Positions 12,087-23,987 of a stretch of DNA of 64,000 nucleotides are shown piece after piece. The stretch spans positions 29,459,316 to 29,523,315 of the forward strand of contig NC_068339.1 in NCBI RefSeq assembly GCF_014633365.1. The letters are read 5' to 3'. Origin of the DNA: Diospyros lotus (Eukaryota > Streptophyta > Magnoliopsida > Ericales > Ebenaceae). The number at the start of each line of letters is the position of its first letter. Position 1 is the stretch's first letter. Under the pieces are notes generated by a model. It was not told the DNA's origin. It saw nothing but the letters and a program-made list of their open reading frames with translations, and searched no databases. The position numbers and the translations under genes are program-made.

Positions 12087-12091
12087 GCTAC

Positions 12092-12384
12092 CATCTTTAA
12101 GCCCTTTGCCTGATACTCTCCTTGTACTTGACAGACCACAAGCTGGGAGTCGCTGAAAATTTTTAATCGCCCTGCCTTAATTTCCTTTGCTAAGCGAAGA
12201 CCAGCTAGCAGTGCTTCGTATTCAGCTTCATTGTTGGTTGCTCTAAACCCGAACCTCAATGCGAAGGGGATTTTATGTCCCTTCAGTCTCACCGGGAGTA
12301 CGCCAGCTCCTGACCCATGTTCGTTGGAAGAGCCGTCAACAAATAATTCTGAAACTAACGAGGTTGGGGGGGATGGTTCTTCTG
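12092..12384 (-). pseudogene. Archaeal-type RNase H of the Tat element
   Basis: Minus-strand reading ATNNEAEYEALLAGLRLA, followed by KIFSDSQLVVCQVQGEYQ, is the hallmark of the extra RNase H found in Tat/Ogre elements. The start of the domain (ELFVDGSSN) is readable upstream in a neighbouring phase, so a frame change lies near 12,300. The far end is interrupted by the insertion at 12,086. Confidence 0.8.
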
Positions 12385-13650
12385 TCAGTCCTGTGAATCT
12401 GCCAGTGTTTGACCCTTTATGGCCGTCCTTGGCTTGTACTCTATGTTGAATTGGGCGAGCTTAATAGCCCACTTGAGTAGGCAACCGGATGAATCAGGCT
12501 TCTCTAAAATCTGCTTCAGTTGATGCTTGGTCAGCACGCTGATCTGATGGGCTTTGAAATAGGGGTGTAGCTTTCGAGACGCGATCACCAAGGAAAAAGT
12601 GAGCTTTTCCATGGGGGAGTATCTTGTTTCGGGGTCGAGTAGCCTGTGGCTTACATAGTATACCGGGTATTGGACCCAGTCTTCTTCTCGAACCAGGGCG
12701 GCGCTCACTGCGTACTCAGACACCCATAGGTAGACAATCAGTTTCTCCCCTTCCTTTGGCTTTAACATAAGGGGAGCCCGCCCCATATATTCTTTCAACT
12801 ACTGGAAAGTAGTCTCGCACTCTTTTATCCATTCGAAGTTATTTACTTTCTTCAAGATTTTGAAAAATAGGATGGATTGATCTGAAGATTTGGAGACAAA
12901 CCTGCTAAGGGCCGTGACCTATCCATTTAGGCTTTGTACTTCCTTAGTCTTGGTGGGAGATCACATGTCAAGTAGAGCTCAGATTTTCTCAGGGTTGGCC
13001 TCAATTCCCCTTTCGTTCACCATGAATCCCAAAAACTTTCCAGAAGCCACACCGAACAAGCATTTGAGTGGATTTAACTTCATATGGTACTTCCTCAGAA
13101 TCTGGAATGCTTCTCCCAGGTCGTTGACATGGTTGGCGACCTATCTGGATTTCACCAGCATATCATCAGCGTATACTTCCATGGTCTTTTTGATTATATC
13201 TCCGAACATCATGTTGACTAGCTGTTGGTACGTCGCCCCTGCATTTCTTAGTCTAAAGGGCATTACCTTGTAATAGTATAATCCCCAGTCCGTTATAAAG
13301 GAGGTATGCTCTTCCTCGTCGGGGTTCATAGGGATTTGATTGTACCCCGGATAGGCATCCATAAAGCTCAGAAGCTGGTGGCCGTCCGTTGCATCCACGA
13401 GTTGGTTAATTCTTAGCAGAGGGAAGCTGTCTTTTGGGCAAGCTTTGTTTAGGTCTGTGAAGTCGATGCAAGTTTTCCACTTCCCATTCTTCTTCTTCAC
13501 CAGGACTAGGTTTTCCACCCATGTCGGATATTGGGCTTCCTGGATAAATCTGTTGGCTAAGAGCTTGTCTACTTCTTCCTTCAAGGCTGCATTATCCTTG
13601 GATCTATTCCTTCCATATCTTCGTGGTTCCATGCGAACACGTCCAGATTT
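12385..13650 (-). pseudogene. Reverse transcriptase and retroelement RNase H of the Tat element
   Basis: The minus-strand segments 13,632-13,141 and 12,798-12,385 lie in one frame with stops between them. RT motifs visible are LVKKKNGKWKTCIDFTDLNK, DAYPGYNQI and the catalytic YADD (MEVYADDMLVKSR), which is intact. The RNase H part holds YPVYYVSHRLLDPETRYSP and the KWAIKLAQFNIEYKPR segment. It would copy element RNA to DNA, but stops and at least one frame change toward gag make it non-functional here. Confidence 0.85.
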
Positions 13651-14530
13651 CCTTTAAGGAATTCGGTCAGTTGGGATTTTATCTCGAGGGAGAGGACTTT
13701 GCCCACCTGGAGGCGCCTTTCAACGTCTAAGCTACTGACTATAACATCTTCCAGCTCTTTCACCGGGCTGGCGGTTCGGTCGCAATCCACGTCACGTGGA
13801 TCCAAGTCGTGGCTGACTCCCTGGCCATTAGTGACTCGGGCCTCCCCTCTGGAAACCATATTTATCTTTTTTCCTTTAAGCCTATTTTCAGTGCTTCCTC
13901 GTAATAGCGCCTCACCGAATGCTGCTAGCCCTTCACACAACCAGTCCCCTTTGGGGTCGGGAATTTGATGGCCAGGGCCTTGGTTGAGACAACTAGGTCC
14001 AGGTCGTTTATGGCAGTCCTACCCATGATGACACTGTAAGCGGAAGGACCGTCAATGATAAGGAAGTCCGCCATTGTTGTGGTCTAGAGGTCTGATTCCC
14101 CAATTGTTAATGGGAGCCTTATACGCCCTTTCGGGATTACTGCATCGCCGGTGAATCCGTATAATGGCTCTAGATAGGATGTCAGCTGGTCCGGCCTTAA
14201 CCCCATCTAGTCGAAATACCCCATGTACATGATGTTCACCGAGCTACCTGTGTCGACCATGACCCTCCGTACTTCCATATTACCAATCCGAGCTCGGATC
14301 ACGAGGGCATCATTGTGCGGCCAGTGCACGCCTTTGAAATCATCTTTGGTGAAAGAGACGTCTTACGGAGCTATCTTGGCTTTCTTGGAAAGTCTCTCTT
14401 GGCTGCCATCCTTGACAGGCAGAAAGTGGCCAGCTTCCTGAACATATAGCTCGTGCATCCTTTTAGAAGTCCCTGCGATATGGGGCCCTCCATGGATAGT
14501 AAAGATAGTTCTCACCGTAGGTGTCTGGTT
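13651..14530 (-). pseudogene. Aspartic protease and protease-RT linker of the Tat element
   Basis: The protease active site VDTGSSVNI is read on the minus strand at about 14,235-14,260. Downstream, RTAINDLDLVVSTKALAIKF matches the family. At 13,940-13,660 the linker ends NLDVFAWNHEDMEGIDP, the usual entry into the RT domain. Several stops (14,060-14,360) and a frame change separate it from RT. The active-site triad itself is intact. Confidence 0.75.
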
Positions 14531-16102
14531 CTACTCGGGAGCTCGATGAGGACTTTGTTGAGCTGGCTGTTTGGGTTGTTGATCCCTAGGATGCACCACA
14601 TAGTCATGCAACCGACCCCTCCTGATCAGTTCTTCAATTGCATCTTTCAACGCCCAACACTCAGAGGTTGTGTGCCCCACTTCGTTGTGATAGGCAAAGA
14701 ATTTGCTCTTGGTTCTGTACTTGTCAGGAGTCTTCAGAGGGTTAGGCCTTCTAAAATCCTCCTTATTATGCTTTGTGGCGAATATCCTATCCTGGGAGTC
14801 AGATAAGAGGATGTAACTTTCATACCGACCCTGGCATGCTGGTCGTTCACCTCCTTGCCCGAACCTCACCTTTTTGGCTGCCTGGTCGTTGGGGCTTCGT
14901 CCTCGACCTTCCTTACAAGAGTCTTCATCAGCTTTCTTCTTGCTTTGGCCAGTGTGTTCCGCCCCCTTCATCTGGTCGCTCAGCTTTTTCAGGTCGAATG
15001 CTTCCTCCCACCAAACCTCCTTCGCAGCTCGCTCGTAAAATTGCCGAGGTCTCTCACCGGGGACTTGTAAATGCTTTCGTAGAGTTTCCCATCCTTCCGA
15101 AGCCCGGCGGAGATCGCGGTCAGGATACTTTTGTCGAAGGGGTTCTCGACATTATTTACTTCATGCCTGAACCTTTCTATGTAATCTTTCAAAGATTCGC
15201 TAGACTATTGGAATACTGTAGCGAGGTGGCATGTTGGGGCGAGCTACCTTCAGAGCGACCTATACTGATCTATAAATTTCTTCTGGCATTCCTCCCAACT
15301 GCAAATACTGCGGGGGTGAAGTCTCCTTAGCCACGCCCAGGGGATATCTCCTAGGGTCGCAGGGAAAGCTCGGCATTTGGCCAATGAGCTGGAGGTTTGC
15401 AGGTCCATCTGGACATTGAAAGCGTCCAGGTGGTCGAAGGGGTCGCCATCCCCATTATACTGAGGGATGCTGGGGACCTTAAATCTATGGAGAAGGGGCT
15501 CCAACTCGATTTCCCCAGAGAATGGGGTCTTTTCTTCACGACCTTCCCTCCAATCGTGCGCCCCATGCCTAGCCTCCAGTTGCTGGATTCTCAACAGTAG
15601 TTCCCCCACTATGGGGTCCTGATTCGCCAACCGCCAGGTGGGGAGTTGTTCTTCCCGTGCGGAAACTTGTCCTGAGTGATGACGATCTCGCAGGGGAGGC
15701 CGCCCCCTATTCTCACGATCAGGGGAGCTGCGGCGGGTGCCATGTCTATTGCTGATCCCCACCAAGGGATCCCCATGTTATGGATTCCCAAGTCAACGAT
15801 TCCCTCCATAGACGTCTTCATGGCGATTTCTGCAAGGGCTTGCACCGGTCCTCTGTTTGGTGAGGTGCACCCCAGGCTCCCCATCGTAGCATCGCCGCTC
15901 TTCCGCCCTTTGAGAGTGTAGGTTGGAGGAGCGGACTGAGCAAGCTCACCGCGTGTCCCTTCTATCTTCTATTTCTTCTAGAGGGGGTCTTCTGCCTGGA
16001 GGTCGAGAGGCAGTCGCCTACGCCTGTGCTGTCCGGGCTTGTGTTTGGGTTAGCACCTTTACTGCATTAGAGAGCTGCATGACAGTGTTCTCCAATGTTT
16101 CC
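14531..16102 (-). pseudogene. gag of the Tat element, N-terminus missing
   Basis: The capsid-like retrotransposon gag core is read at 15,765-15,250 (GDGDPFDHLDAFNVQMDL, SICSWEECQKKFIDQY) and continues at 15,192-14,989. A C-terminal zinc-knuckle-like segment is at 14,971-14,531 (AYHNEVGHTTSECWALKD). The first Cys of the knuckle appears as Phe. More N-terminal sequence is readable with stops up to about 16,100, where a foreign LTR terminus begins. Frame changes separate the three parts. Confidence 0.75.
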
Positions 16103-17305
16103 TATAACGGCCCGCCTCCCGGAGCCCCTGCTAGCATAAAGGATCCGTGAAAGGGTTATTACTAAAATGATATCGAACAATGACGCATCTACAACTCACA
16201 CACAACCCTTATTAAAATCATAATCTCTTTTTGTTATAACATCTCATAAACATCTTTACAAAACAACTCATCACTTGGGCCCACTCGGGCTTACATAACA
16301 TACGACAATCTCCAATACATAAACATTAACAGTAACCTTAACAAAGGTACAACGACGCCCAGGATCTAGTTTCGGGAGAGCTCTGCACTTGCTATCATGA
16401 CTTGACAGCCTGGACCCAAACCCCGTTGAACAACCTGGAATGATGTAAAACAACATGAGACGCGAGACTCAGCAAGCTCATGAAAGAAAGGCTGAGGGTT
16501 TAGGATAGGACTCTTCCCACGACACCCCATGCAATTCATGCCAATGCAATCACACCATGTCATGATCCATATGTGCCTTACTTCTACATGCATAACATAA
16601 AATTAACTGCACATAAGGAACCAGGGGCCCACATAAGTCAAACATTGGCACCCGAGTCCCACATACAAACCTGTTGTAGTCTAACATAGGCTACCATATC
16701 ATCATTCTCTTAGACCAGCATTTTCCTGACATGGTCGGCTTTTCCTGACATTCAACATTTGTCTTTTCCTGATACTTGTTACATACTTTTCCTGATACCC
16801 ATCATATTCTCATATGTTCATCATGTCATACATCACATAATCATATACTTCCGCGATCTTGGTCTTCCCTCGGGCCAACCCCGAGCTAATATCTAAGCCG
16901 AGCCGAAGCTCACATGAGTCGGTACTCCCGACACCTAGCACGGTACTCCCGTCCAGAATAACAGTAACATTAGAACCATACAATGCAACACATAAGAAAT
17001 GCAAGGGCTTCTGTAGCATAAACATGATGACAAGGCCCCCATAAACCAAGCATCAGGCCCTGCTACGCCCACACATAAGAATTCACACATGCGACATGCT
17101 CTAAATGCATATGCTCATCTAGGTTACCCAAATTGGCTCTTGGACCAACCGAGTCATGCAAATGCTCATACATCCCATCACACACAAAGCATGTCCCCAA
17201 GTGAATGCAACCCAGCCTTTAAATTGAAGCAAAACGGAGGCCTCAATTGGGCGGCCCACAGTGCGCCACGTGGCGTGCCCAGCAGCCGCGCATGGCTACC
17301 ACCGC

Positions 17306-17360
17306 CTTGCCCAAAACGACGCCGTTTTGGGCAAGGGTTTTGGCTGAAAATCAGCCAAAA
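17306..17360. repeat. Two adjacent perfect hairpins
   Basis: Arms CTTGCCCAAAACG and CGTTTTGGGCAAG (17,306-17,318 and 17,323-17,335) flank a 4-base loop. Immediately after, TTTTGGCTGA and TCAGCCAAAA (17,338-17,347 and 17,351-17,360) flank a 3-base loop. Confidence 0.9.
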
Positions 17361-17383
17361 TCCTCCATAGCGCGCGCACCCGT

Positions 17384-17446
17384 GGGGGCTCGAACCCGCG
17401 TCTCCCCGCTGGCATTCCTCGGGCGCGACCACCGCGCCACACGCTG
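17384..17446 (-). repeat. tRNA-like A-box/B-box cassette in LTR
   Basis: On the minus strand an A-box-like TGTGGCGCGGTGG starts at 17,441 and a B-box-like GGGTTCGAGCC starts at 17,397. The spacing of 44 bases is that of a tRNA gene. No acceptor stem closes, so it is not a functional tRNA. Confidence 0.55.
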
Positions 17447-17703
17447 CTTTTAACATATATATGCCTTCTATTAATTTTAAACCCATCCCAGCTCAATTTC
17501 TCAGATCTCCTTTGAACCCCCACAGTTTCCTTTATTCACACACACACCCTCACATATCTTTTATTCTATATTTCACTTTCAACCCAAAAATCACTAAATT
17601 AATTTATTTTCTTATTTCCATAAATACTTCCAAATTACTAATAATTACTATTAACACCAAATTAATTAATTAAACCTAAATTTCCTATTTCCTCAAAATT
17701 ACA

Positions 17704-18259
17704 TTCTCATGTCACTTTGCTATGCTGATAGTAGCTAACTAATTCCCTGAGAGACTTTGGCTTCTCCCAGGTTTCTTATAACTTTTGCTACAACCAGCTC
17801 ACGTCACTCAGTGAGCGATCACATTGGCTCTAATGCCATCATCGTCAGTTAAGATGACTTCTTGCCATCGCTTAGCGCTACATCCAGCCACAACCACGAC
17901 TTAGGAGCCACCTATGCCATTGACCGACTACTCTCATGACGCCCCACGACCCTAGCCAACCGCTGCATTACCGCTGCCGCTATTACCAATCAGCATCTTC
18001 GGTCGCCATCGGCTACCCCCAGTCGGTCACCAAATGGCTCCACTAGCTGATTTCCTTTCTTCACAACCATTAACCCCTAACCACGAGGTTAAATCTCATC
18101 AATTTCCCACATTCCAAGGCATCCCTCTAGTTGCATCACTCATATCTTTCAGGTGATTTCATCACCTAAACACCATTCTTGGGATCCAATCTCGTCCCAT
18201 AAGCTCTTTTTTCAAGCTCTCTTTACCCATTAACGACATCTTAAAGTCGCCCTTGTTAC
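17704..18259 (-). other. Non-coding internal sequence, left part
   Basis: Stops occur in all frames and no domain was recognised. It probably continues at about 20,215 beyond the LTR-like insertion. It may be the 3' internal part of a non-autonomous, LARD-like element. Confidence 0.35.
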
Positions 18260-20214
18260 TGTAGGTGCTCTAGACCCAATCAGATTGGGCATGTTGTACA
18301 CTGACAATTGTAATCATGTTATTATTTGAATAAGGAATTGTTCAAATTCACAAGAAGTCATTCTATTAGTTTCTTGTTATTATTGTAATAACCGAATGAA
18401 ACTAGATAGAAGTCCATATGATGTATACTGTGATTAATCTATAAAGATGTGAGATGATGCATCACAGTTTCTAGACATCATTAAACGTCCCAAGTCGTAG
18501 CGATGTCAAGAATGGACATTGACAATTGCGGTAAGACTTGTATGTGCTATGTTTTTGCTATGTGATAGCAATGGGGGTCTCACACTCATAGGCATGGGGA
18601 TGCCTAGACAAGTACATAGGTGACCAATGTTGGAGAACGTGTCACTGGACATGACTCGCCATGAGAATCCATTTTGGTTATATGTTGATGGAATTCTTAT
18701 AAGAGATGGGTGTAACTAATCCTTGGACCTGAGGTTGTCACGGTCATCTCATAAGAAGATCGATATGCTTTGACATCATTTCGATGGGCCTAGATAAAGG
18801 TTGCACGTGGGCGATCGTTGGGCATATCGTGAGGCTTATGGAGATGGGTGCATAACCAAGATGGGACTCGTCTATCCCTTGATAGAGGATGATGTATCTA
18901 AGGCGCCTTCGGTGGATATTCACTTTAAATCCATGGCCATGGTAAAAGAGATCAATAAGGAGTTATTGATTTACTTTCTATTAAGTGAAGATATCCAGAA
19001 GACCGAAGAAAACTCATGTGATCATTATCAAGCAACACATCGCCATACTTGAGATCACATATGATACATTGACGAGAGGATCGAATTACACGGTAACCAT
19101 GCTCGTGAAAGGTTATTTGCGGATTATGAATCCTTTTGAATAATTGGGTAGGCATGATGCCTTGCTAGAGGCCAATCTTGTCTTATATGTTCATGCCGAC
19201 ACATTGCCAACATATTCGGAAGCCTAATGAGTCATACGCAATAGGCACGATCCCTGGCTTAAACCAGGAGAGTGGACGTATGGTTAAGTGGGACACTTCG
19301 GCAAGAAGTTGTGCCGTTGTAGGTTCTCACGGAAAAAGAACAAATAGACGTAAATGACGTCGATATGACGAGAAGTCGTTATAATGGAAAGAGTTTCCTA
19401 AAATGGCAATTAATTAAATTAGGAAGGAGTTTCTAATTTAATGATTTTCTATTTGTTGGAGTGGCAAATAGGAAATAAAATATTTTTGGGCTTAAGTTAA
19501 TATTTGGACTAAATTAGATTTGGGCCAAATATTAAATTAAATATTATATTTGGACTAAATTGGATTTGGGCCAAATATTAAAATAAATATTATATATGGA
19601 CTAAATTAAATTTGGGCCAAATATTAAATATTATATTTGAACCAAATTAGATTTGAGCTAAATATTAAATAAAATATATTTGGGCTTGAATTAGATTTGG
19701 GCCATAATATTTTATTTAACCTATAAAAGGATTGGGCCATTTAATTATATTTCTAGTTGGACTAGAATAAGCCCACTTAAGATTCTAATTAAATTAGAAT
19801 TAATGGGCTAGCCCAATCCATTAGGGTTTTAGAAACCCTAGGATATTTCACTATAAATATTCTTTTATAGGTTGCCCATTATTGAAGTGATTTTTGGTGT
19901 CGTTTTTCAAGAGTTGAAAAACGTATTGCCGTTCACTCTTCCCGTTTCTTTTGGCATCGATTTGAAATGAGGGTGTTCTTTTACCGTCCATACACAAGCC
20001 GCGCAAAGGAGAAGGAGCTAGCACTCCTATTCCGCTCTCCTTGCCAACGGACGCGTGCCGCGTATCACGAGTTAGAGGCCAGACGCTTGGACGGCTCGAA
20101 TCCGCGAACGACTCGATAATATAAAGGTTAGATTTATTTATTTGTTTGTGAATGATTTAATTTCGACGTTGATCCAATCGCCGGGATCGGGGTAAGTTCA
20201 AAATTTTGAACTAC
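18260..20214 (+). mobile_element. Probable solo LTR or LTR-like insertion
   Basis: The unit starts TGTAGGTGCTCTAGACCC at 18,260 and ends near 20,214, but a clean CA terminus is not visible. A good TATA box, CTATAAAAGG, is at 19,721-19,730. The layout (long non-coding stretch, TATA box about 500 bases before the end, GC-richer tail) is that of an LTR on the plus strand. The flanks GTTAC (18,255) and GTTTAC (20,218) are only similar. A palindrome CCCAATCAGATTGGG lies near the start. Confidence 0.4.
19496..19715. repeat. Tandem repeat in LTR-like unit, about five copies
   Basis: Units of about 42-52 bases share TTTGGACTAAATTAGATTTG followed by GGCCAAATATTAAAT. The copies diverge toward the right. 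Confidence 0.8.
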
Positions 20215-23200
20215 GTTGTTTACCTCGTAGCGATCTTGCTTTACTTTCAGCCCTCATCTTCCATCTAACCAACTCGATTAGCTCAAGCCGGATCGCCCGG
20301 CTCACAACCAACACATGCTTCCTCCAAGCACTACACTTGCAATCATCGACTATGACTTCGATTTAAAGTCCACCCACTGGAAATCACCCCTGCCACTTAT
20401 GTGGAACTCACACTTCCACTCAATGCCATAGGATTCGTCTTCCTACTCAGGCACTTGCCATCACACTGGCTTTCCCTTGGTGATTTATCCTGTTAGAGTG
20501 ATAGTACCTTAGGAGGTCCATCTAGTGTTGTGGCCCCATGCCCAACTTTTCTTGGGAGAACATCTCAAGTTCTACTTAGGCCACATTTCAACACTACCAT
20601 CTATAACTCTCGCTACGGAGTAGTATTCTTTCAAGCGGCATCTTTTATCGCCTTGGATCTCTTTCTCAAAATTCGCCTAGTCTAACCACCAGGACCCGCT
20701 GAACCTTTATGTACACTGTCAATCAATAAGGCTTTACATCACAGTTCTCGAGCCTCACGCTCCTATCATTGCCATCAGGTGCTACCACCTGGCAACTGAT
20801 CCTGTGTCATCAACCAGAAATCCATCCAGTGCTACATGAGGATACTTCCTCATTTTCGCATCGACACATCAGGACTAATATTAGACAGTGCAATTGCAAG
20901 CCTTCACGAATTTCAAACCGTGCCTCAACCACACGTTCAACCTGCCACAACTCACATCGTAGGATTAGAGATCCCCAAACTTGAAACTTCACGCGCTTCA
21001 ATATTCCCATCTCATGGTTGGTTTCCAACTCGTAAGTCTCGCCTTCTATGGCACTTACGTAACATTCTCGAGCCATTTACTAACTCCACCAATCAACCCA
21101 TCTTCTCGCATTATCACAAGGTTGCACTGGGTCATCATCTCAATTTACCCGTTCAATTTCGATTAAATTTAATCACAACCACATTAGCATCCTTTAATAA
21201 GGAGCATCGCCACACATCTTGTTTTCATGCCACAAGATATCATTCAATCGATTCACAAACCTTCTGCTGCCTAGACAACAAAAGGCACTACCGGGATTCT
21301 TCAACCCTCACGAAAATTTTAGGTCTGGCTCAGGCATAACCTATAACATACCCCAAGTCTTCGGTGTCTAATCGTCTCCACTACAGACGAGTTACTCCAT
21401 GTAGAGGGCTGCAGTCCCTCCTGTGGACTAACTGTCTGCATCCAGTGGTCCCTAACATTAGACCCGTCACTGATAGGCGTCAACCGTAGCATTATTCCCA
21501 TGCTAGACCCGTTTCTTTTCCCCGGGTTTCTTTCTCAAATATCTCATAGATCTTTAGTCCCTGACCATTTGCATAGTCACTGTGTTGCCCTGTGCTTTAG
21601 GCGCGTGCCAACACCTGGTCACCATCATCGTGTCACTCCCATACACTGGCCCAACACTGGTTCCCCATCGTGTCACCCTGTGCTTCAGAGAGTCAACACC
21701 CAATCATGTGTCACTCCCATACACTGGCCCAACACTAGTTCCCCATCGTATTGCCCTGTGCTTCGAAGAGTCAACACCCAATCATTATTACCGTGTGGCT
21801 CCCTTACACTGGCCCAACAACAGTTTCCAACAGCATGGCTCAGGTCCCACTCTGATCTGTTTCGCACCTCGTAGTGTGACTTTCATCCTTTTAGTCACAC
21901 CTCTGATATCGAACTTGACATGACTACCTCGCTACGCTCGCAACCACTATTCTTACCAGGCGTCCTACTCGACAACAAATCTATCGGATCATTACCGCGT
22001 TCCACGTTTTCTCCTTAGGACTACTCTAGATGTCCTATCCTTAGCAGGAGATTCTCAGTCTCACCTGACCAAATTTCCTAGGGTGCTGCTCCAAATCTTC
22101 GGCATTTGACCGTCACCTACAGTTCACTAAATTGCTCAGGCCCATGGCCACTTGCCCTCAACTCGAGCCAACTCATTAGTCCTCTGCCACACGGTCCACA
22201 GCATCAGATCCGTCACATCGAGCCTTACACCCTTAGCATCAAGGCTACTTAAAGCCTTCCCGAGCTACGATGGTTCCGCCACCATCTTACCAAAGCCATC
22301 TTACTTGGTTATCCTTACCTTGATAACCTCAAGCTCATACCACAAGCTTTACTCCTTAGGATTCTACATCTCTTACCGCTTAAGAGACTCTTAAACCATT
22401 TCACATCTTGAGGCCTCATGATCTTACCCCACAAGATCATACCTCAAGCTCTGGCACCCATAACCATAGAGCACCTACCATTACCTTCCAGGTAAATCGA
22501 GACCTCTCACCTTTCCTTGCACACTCATGAATGCATTCAGTCATTACGCCCAGCCTGGCCTTGCATGCCTCGCTCAGGCTCCCATGACTTGGAATTTAAA
22601 ATTCGAGGCCTCCACATTGCTCACCATGCCCCTGCCCACTTGGCATCCGAAGTTGGCATTTCCATTGCGCGCATAGCCTATGGATGTCCTGTTGCCACAC
22701 ACTCATCACCCTCGGACCACACACACCCGTTCATACCCTTCATTGGGTGACCTCCGCGTCTCCCATCAAGGGTCCCGTGACTTTAGGCATCATCCTGACC
22801 CCGAGCATCACAATGAGGGTCTATTCACCTCTCATCTCCCGACCTTAGGCGTCCCACCAGACCCCAAGCGTCATAAAGAGAGTTTTGATTGGCCCCTCAT
22901 CCATCAATCACATGAACAGTCTTTTGGCCCTTCACAACTAGGACTTCTAACCCCATGGCTCTCACACGCATATCAACACATGCCCAACTCCTTAATCCCA
23001 AATCTAGATTCCCCTAGATTCCAGCTCGACTCACTTGGGACTTCCATCTCATGCAAACACCCACTAGGGTCGACTTGCCACACGCCTATCATTCCCAAGG
23101 ATAGACCTCGACTCATCATGAAACCAACTAGGGTCTACTCATACCGTAGGCACATCCCCTCTGGGATCATCATAACAATACGATCACATCGCATCACATA

Positions 23201-23973
23201 CATTTAGCATCCTGACTCCCCTCAGAGTCCTTCCGGATGCTACTTACTTCATGCCGTCATTGGCCACGACATACAGATGCCTTACAGGCACACTCTCCAT
23301 AGAGCCTCACTGACGTCTCATCTCCTTGAGTCCCGAGCTAACTTCCACTTTAGCTCACTCTATCTCAAGCGCACAAGCCTTCCTGCACCACTTTCAAGGG
23401 ACAACTCTATTCCCTCGAACATGCTCGGCAATCCTGGTATAAGGACGCTCTACTAATCCCCTCTCGAATTAGTCATGCTTCAGCTTCGTGTCCCCACACG
23501 AGCCTCAACACTTCAATCCCAAGGAGTTCCCATTCTTAAAACACTTCATATCCCCGAAATGCCACATTCGAGTTTTCTTGATACCAACACCCACACTTGG
23601 GTTTTCGGTTCCTCATTGCTCAACCCGTATACCTCTCACAGGTATATCATCTCAATCGAGGGTATTTTCTCATCCCAAGAACAGGAATATCCAAACATAC
23701 CATTGCAGGCCTTAATGACTTGACCCAATCCCTTAGGGTCCTCGGTCCACATGTCCAACTTTCAAGGTTATCGAACCAACCTTACATTGAAATCTCAAAA
23801 TTTCAAATCAATTGTTCTCGACCCCAATTCAGCAGTTAAGACATTTCGATTTACATTCAAATCATGCCAAACATCCTCTATTCCAAACTTTGGCAATTAC
23901 TCACATTAATTACTTAACCGACCACACTTAACACTTAAGCACGCTAGCCTTCCTCACTTATATAGCTAGCCAT
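20215..23973 (-). other. Non-coding internal region of a LARD-like element
   Basis: This 3.7-kb stretch lies just inside a primer-binding site and LTR (minus strand) where gag should be. No gag, protease or RT motif could be read in any frame; the listed short frames are random-looking. A three-copy tandem array lies at 21,582-21,835. The absence of coding capacity between LTR-like ends fits a large non-autonomous derivative. Severe decay of a once-coding element is the alternative. Confidence 0.4.
21582..21835. repeat. Tandem repeat, about 80-90 bp, three copies
   Basis: Units start near 21,582, 21,671 and 21,749 with TTGCCCTGTGCTT variants. Each holds CACTGGCCCAACA and GTTCCCCATCG. Confidence 0.8.
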
Positions 23974-23987
23974 GCTCTGATACCAAC
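23974..23987 (-). other. Primer-binding site
   Basis: Minus strand GTTGGTATCAGAGC is complementary to the 3' part of initiator-Met tRNA. It directly follows the LTR end CGTTACA at 23,988, which makes the neighbouring LTR a 5' LTR. Confidence 0.8.

Larger units (their letters stand above)
4099..16102 (-). mobile_element. Tat-lineage Ty3 retrotransposon, 5'-truncated, with antisense gene
   Basis: Read on the minus strand the order is gag, protease, RT/RNase H, archaeal-type RNase H, zinc-binding motif, integrase, then a long 3' region, purine tract and 3' LTR. The second, archaeal-type RNase H domain is diagnostic of the plant Tat/Ogre lineage. The gag start, primer site and 5' LTR are missing where another LTR abuts at 16,103. 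Coding parts carry many stops and several frame changes, so the copy is dead. A 1.9-kb insertion interrupts pol at about 10,198-12,086, and an opposite-strand gene fills 5.1-7.9 kb. Confidence 0.8.
16103..17703 (-). mobile_element. Chromovirus-type LTR, 1.6 kb (family X)
   Basis: On the minus strand it starts TGTAATTTTGAGG at 17,703 after GAGAA, and ends GGCCGTTATA at 16,103, where TA stands for the expected CA. It holds the paired hairpins at 17,306-17,360, a tRNA-like cassette at 17,384-17,446 and four copies of TTTTCCTGAYA at 16,720-16,800. Its sequence differs from the LTR at 23,988-26,623 although the general architecture is similar. Flanks TTTCC and TTCTC are not a clear duplication. 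Whether it is a solo LTR or the 3' LTR of the following non-coding region is open. Confidence 0.5.
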
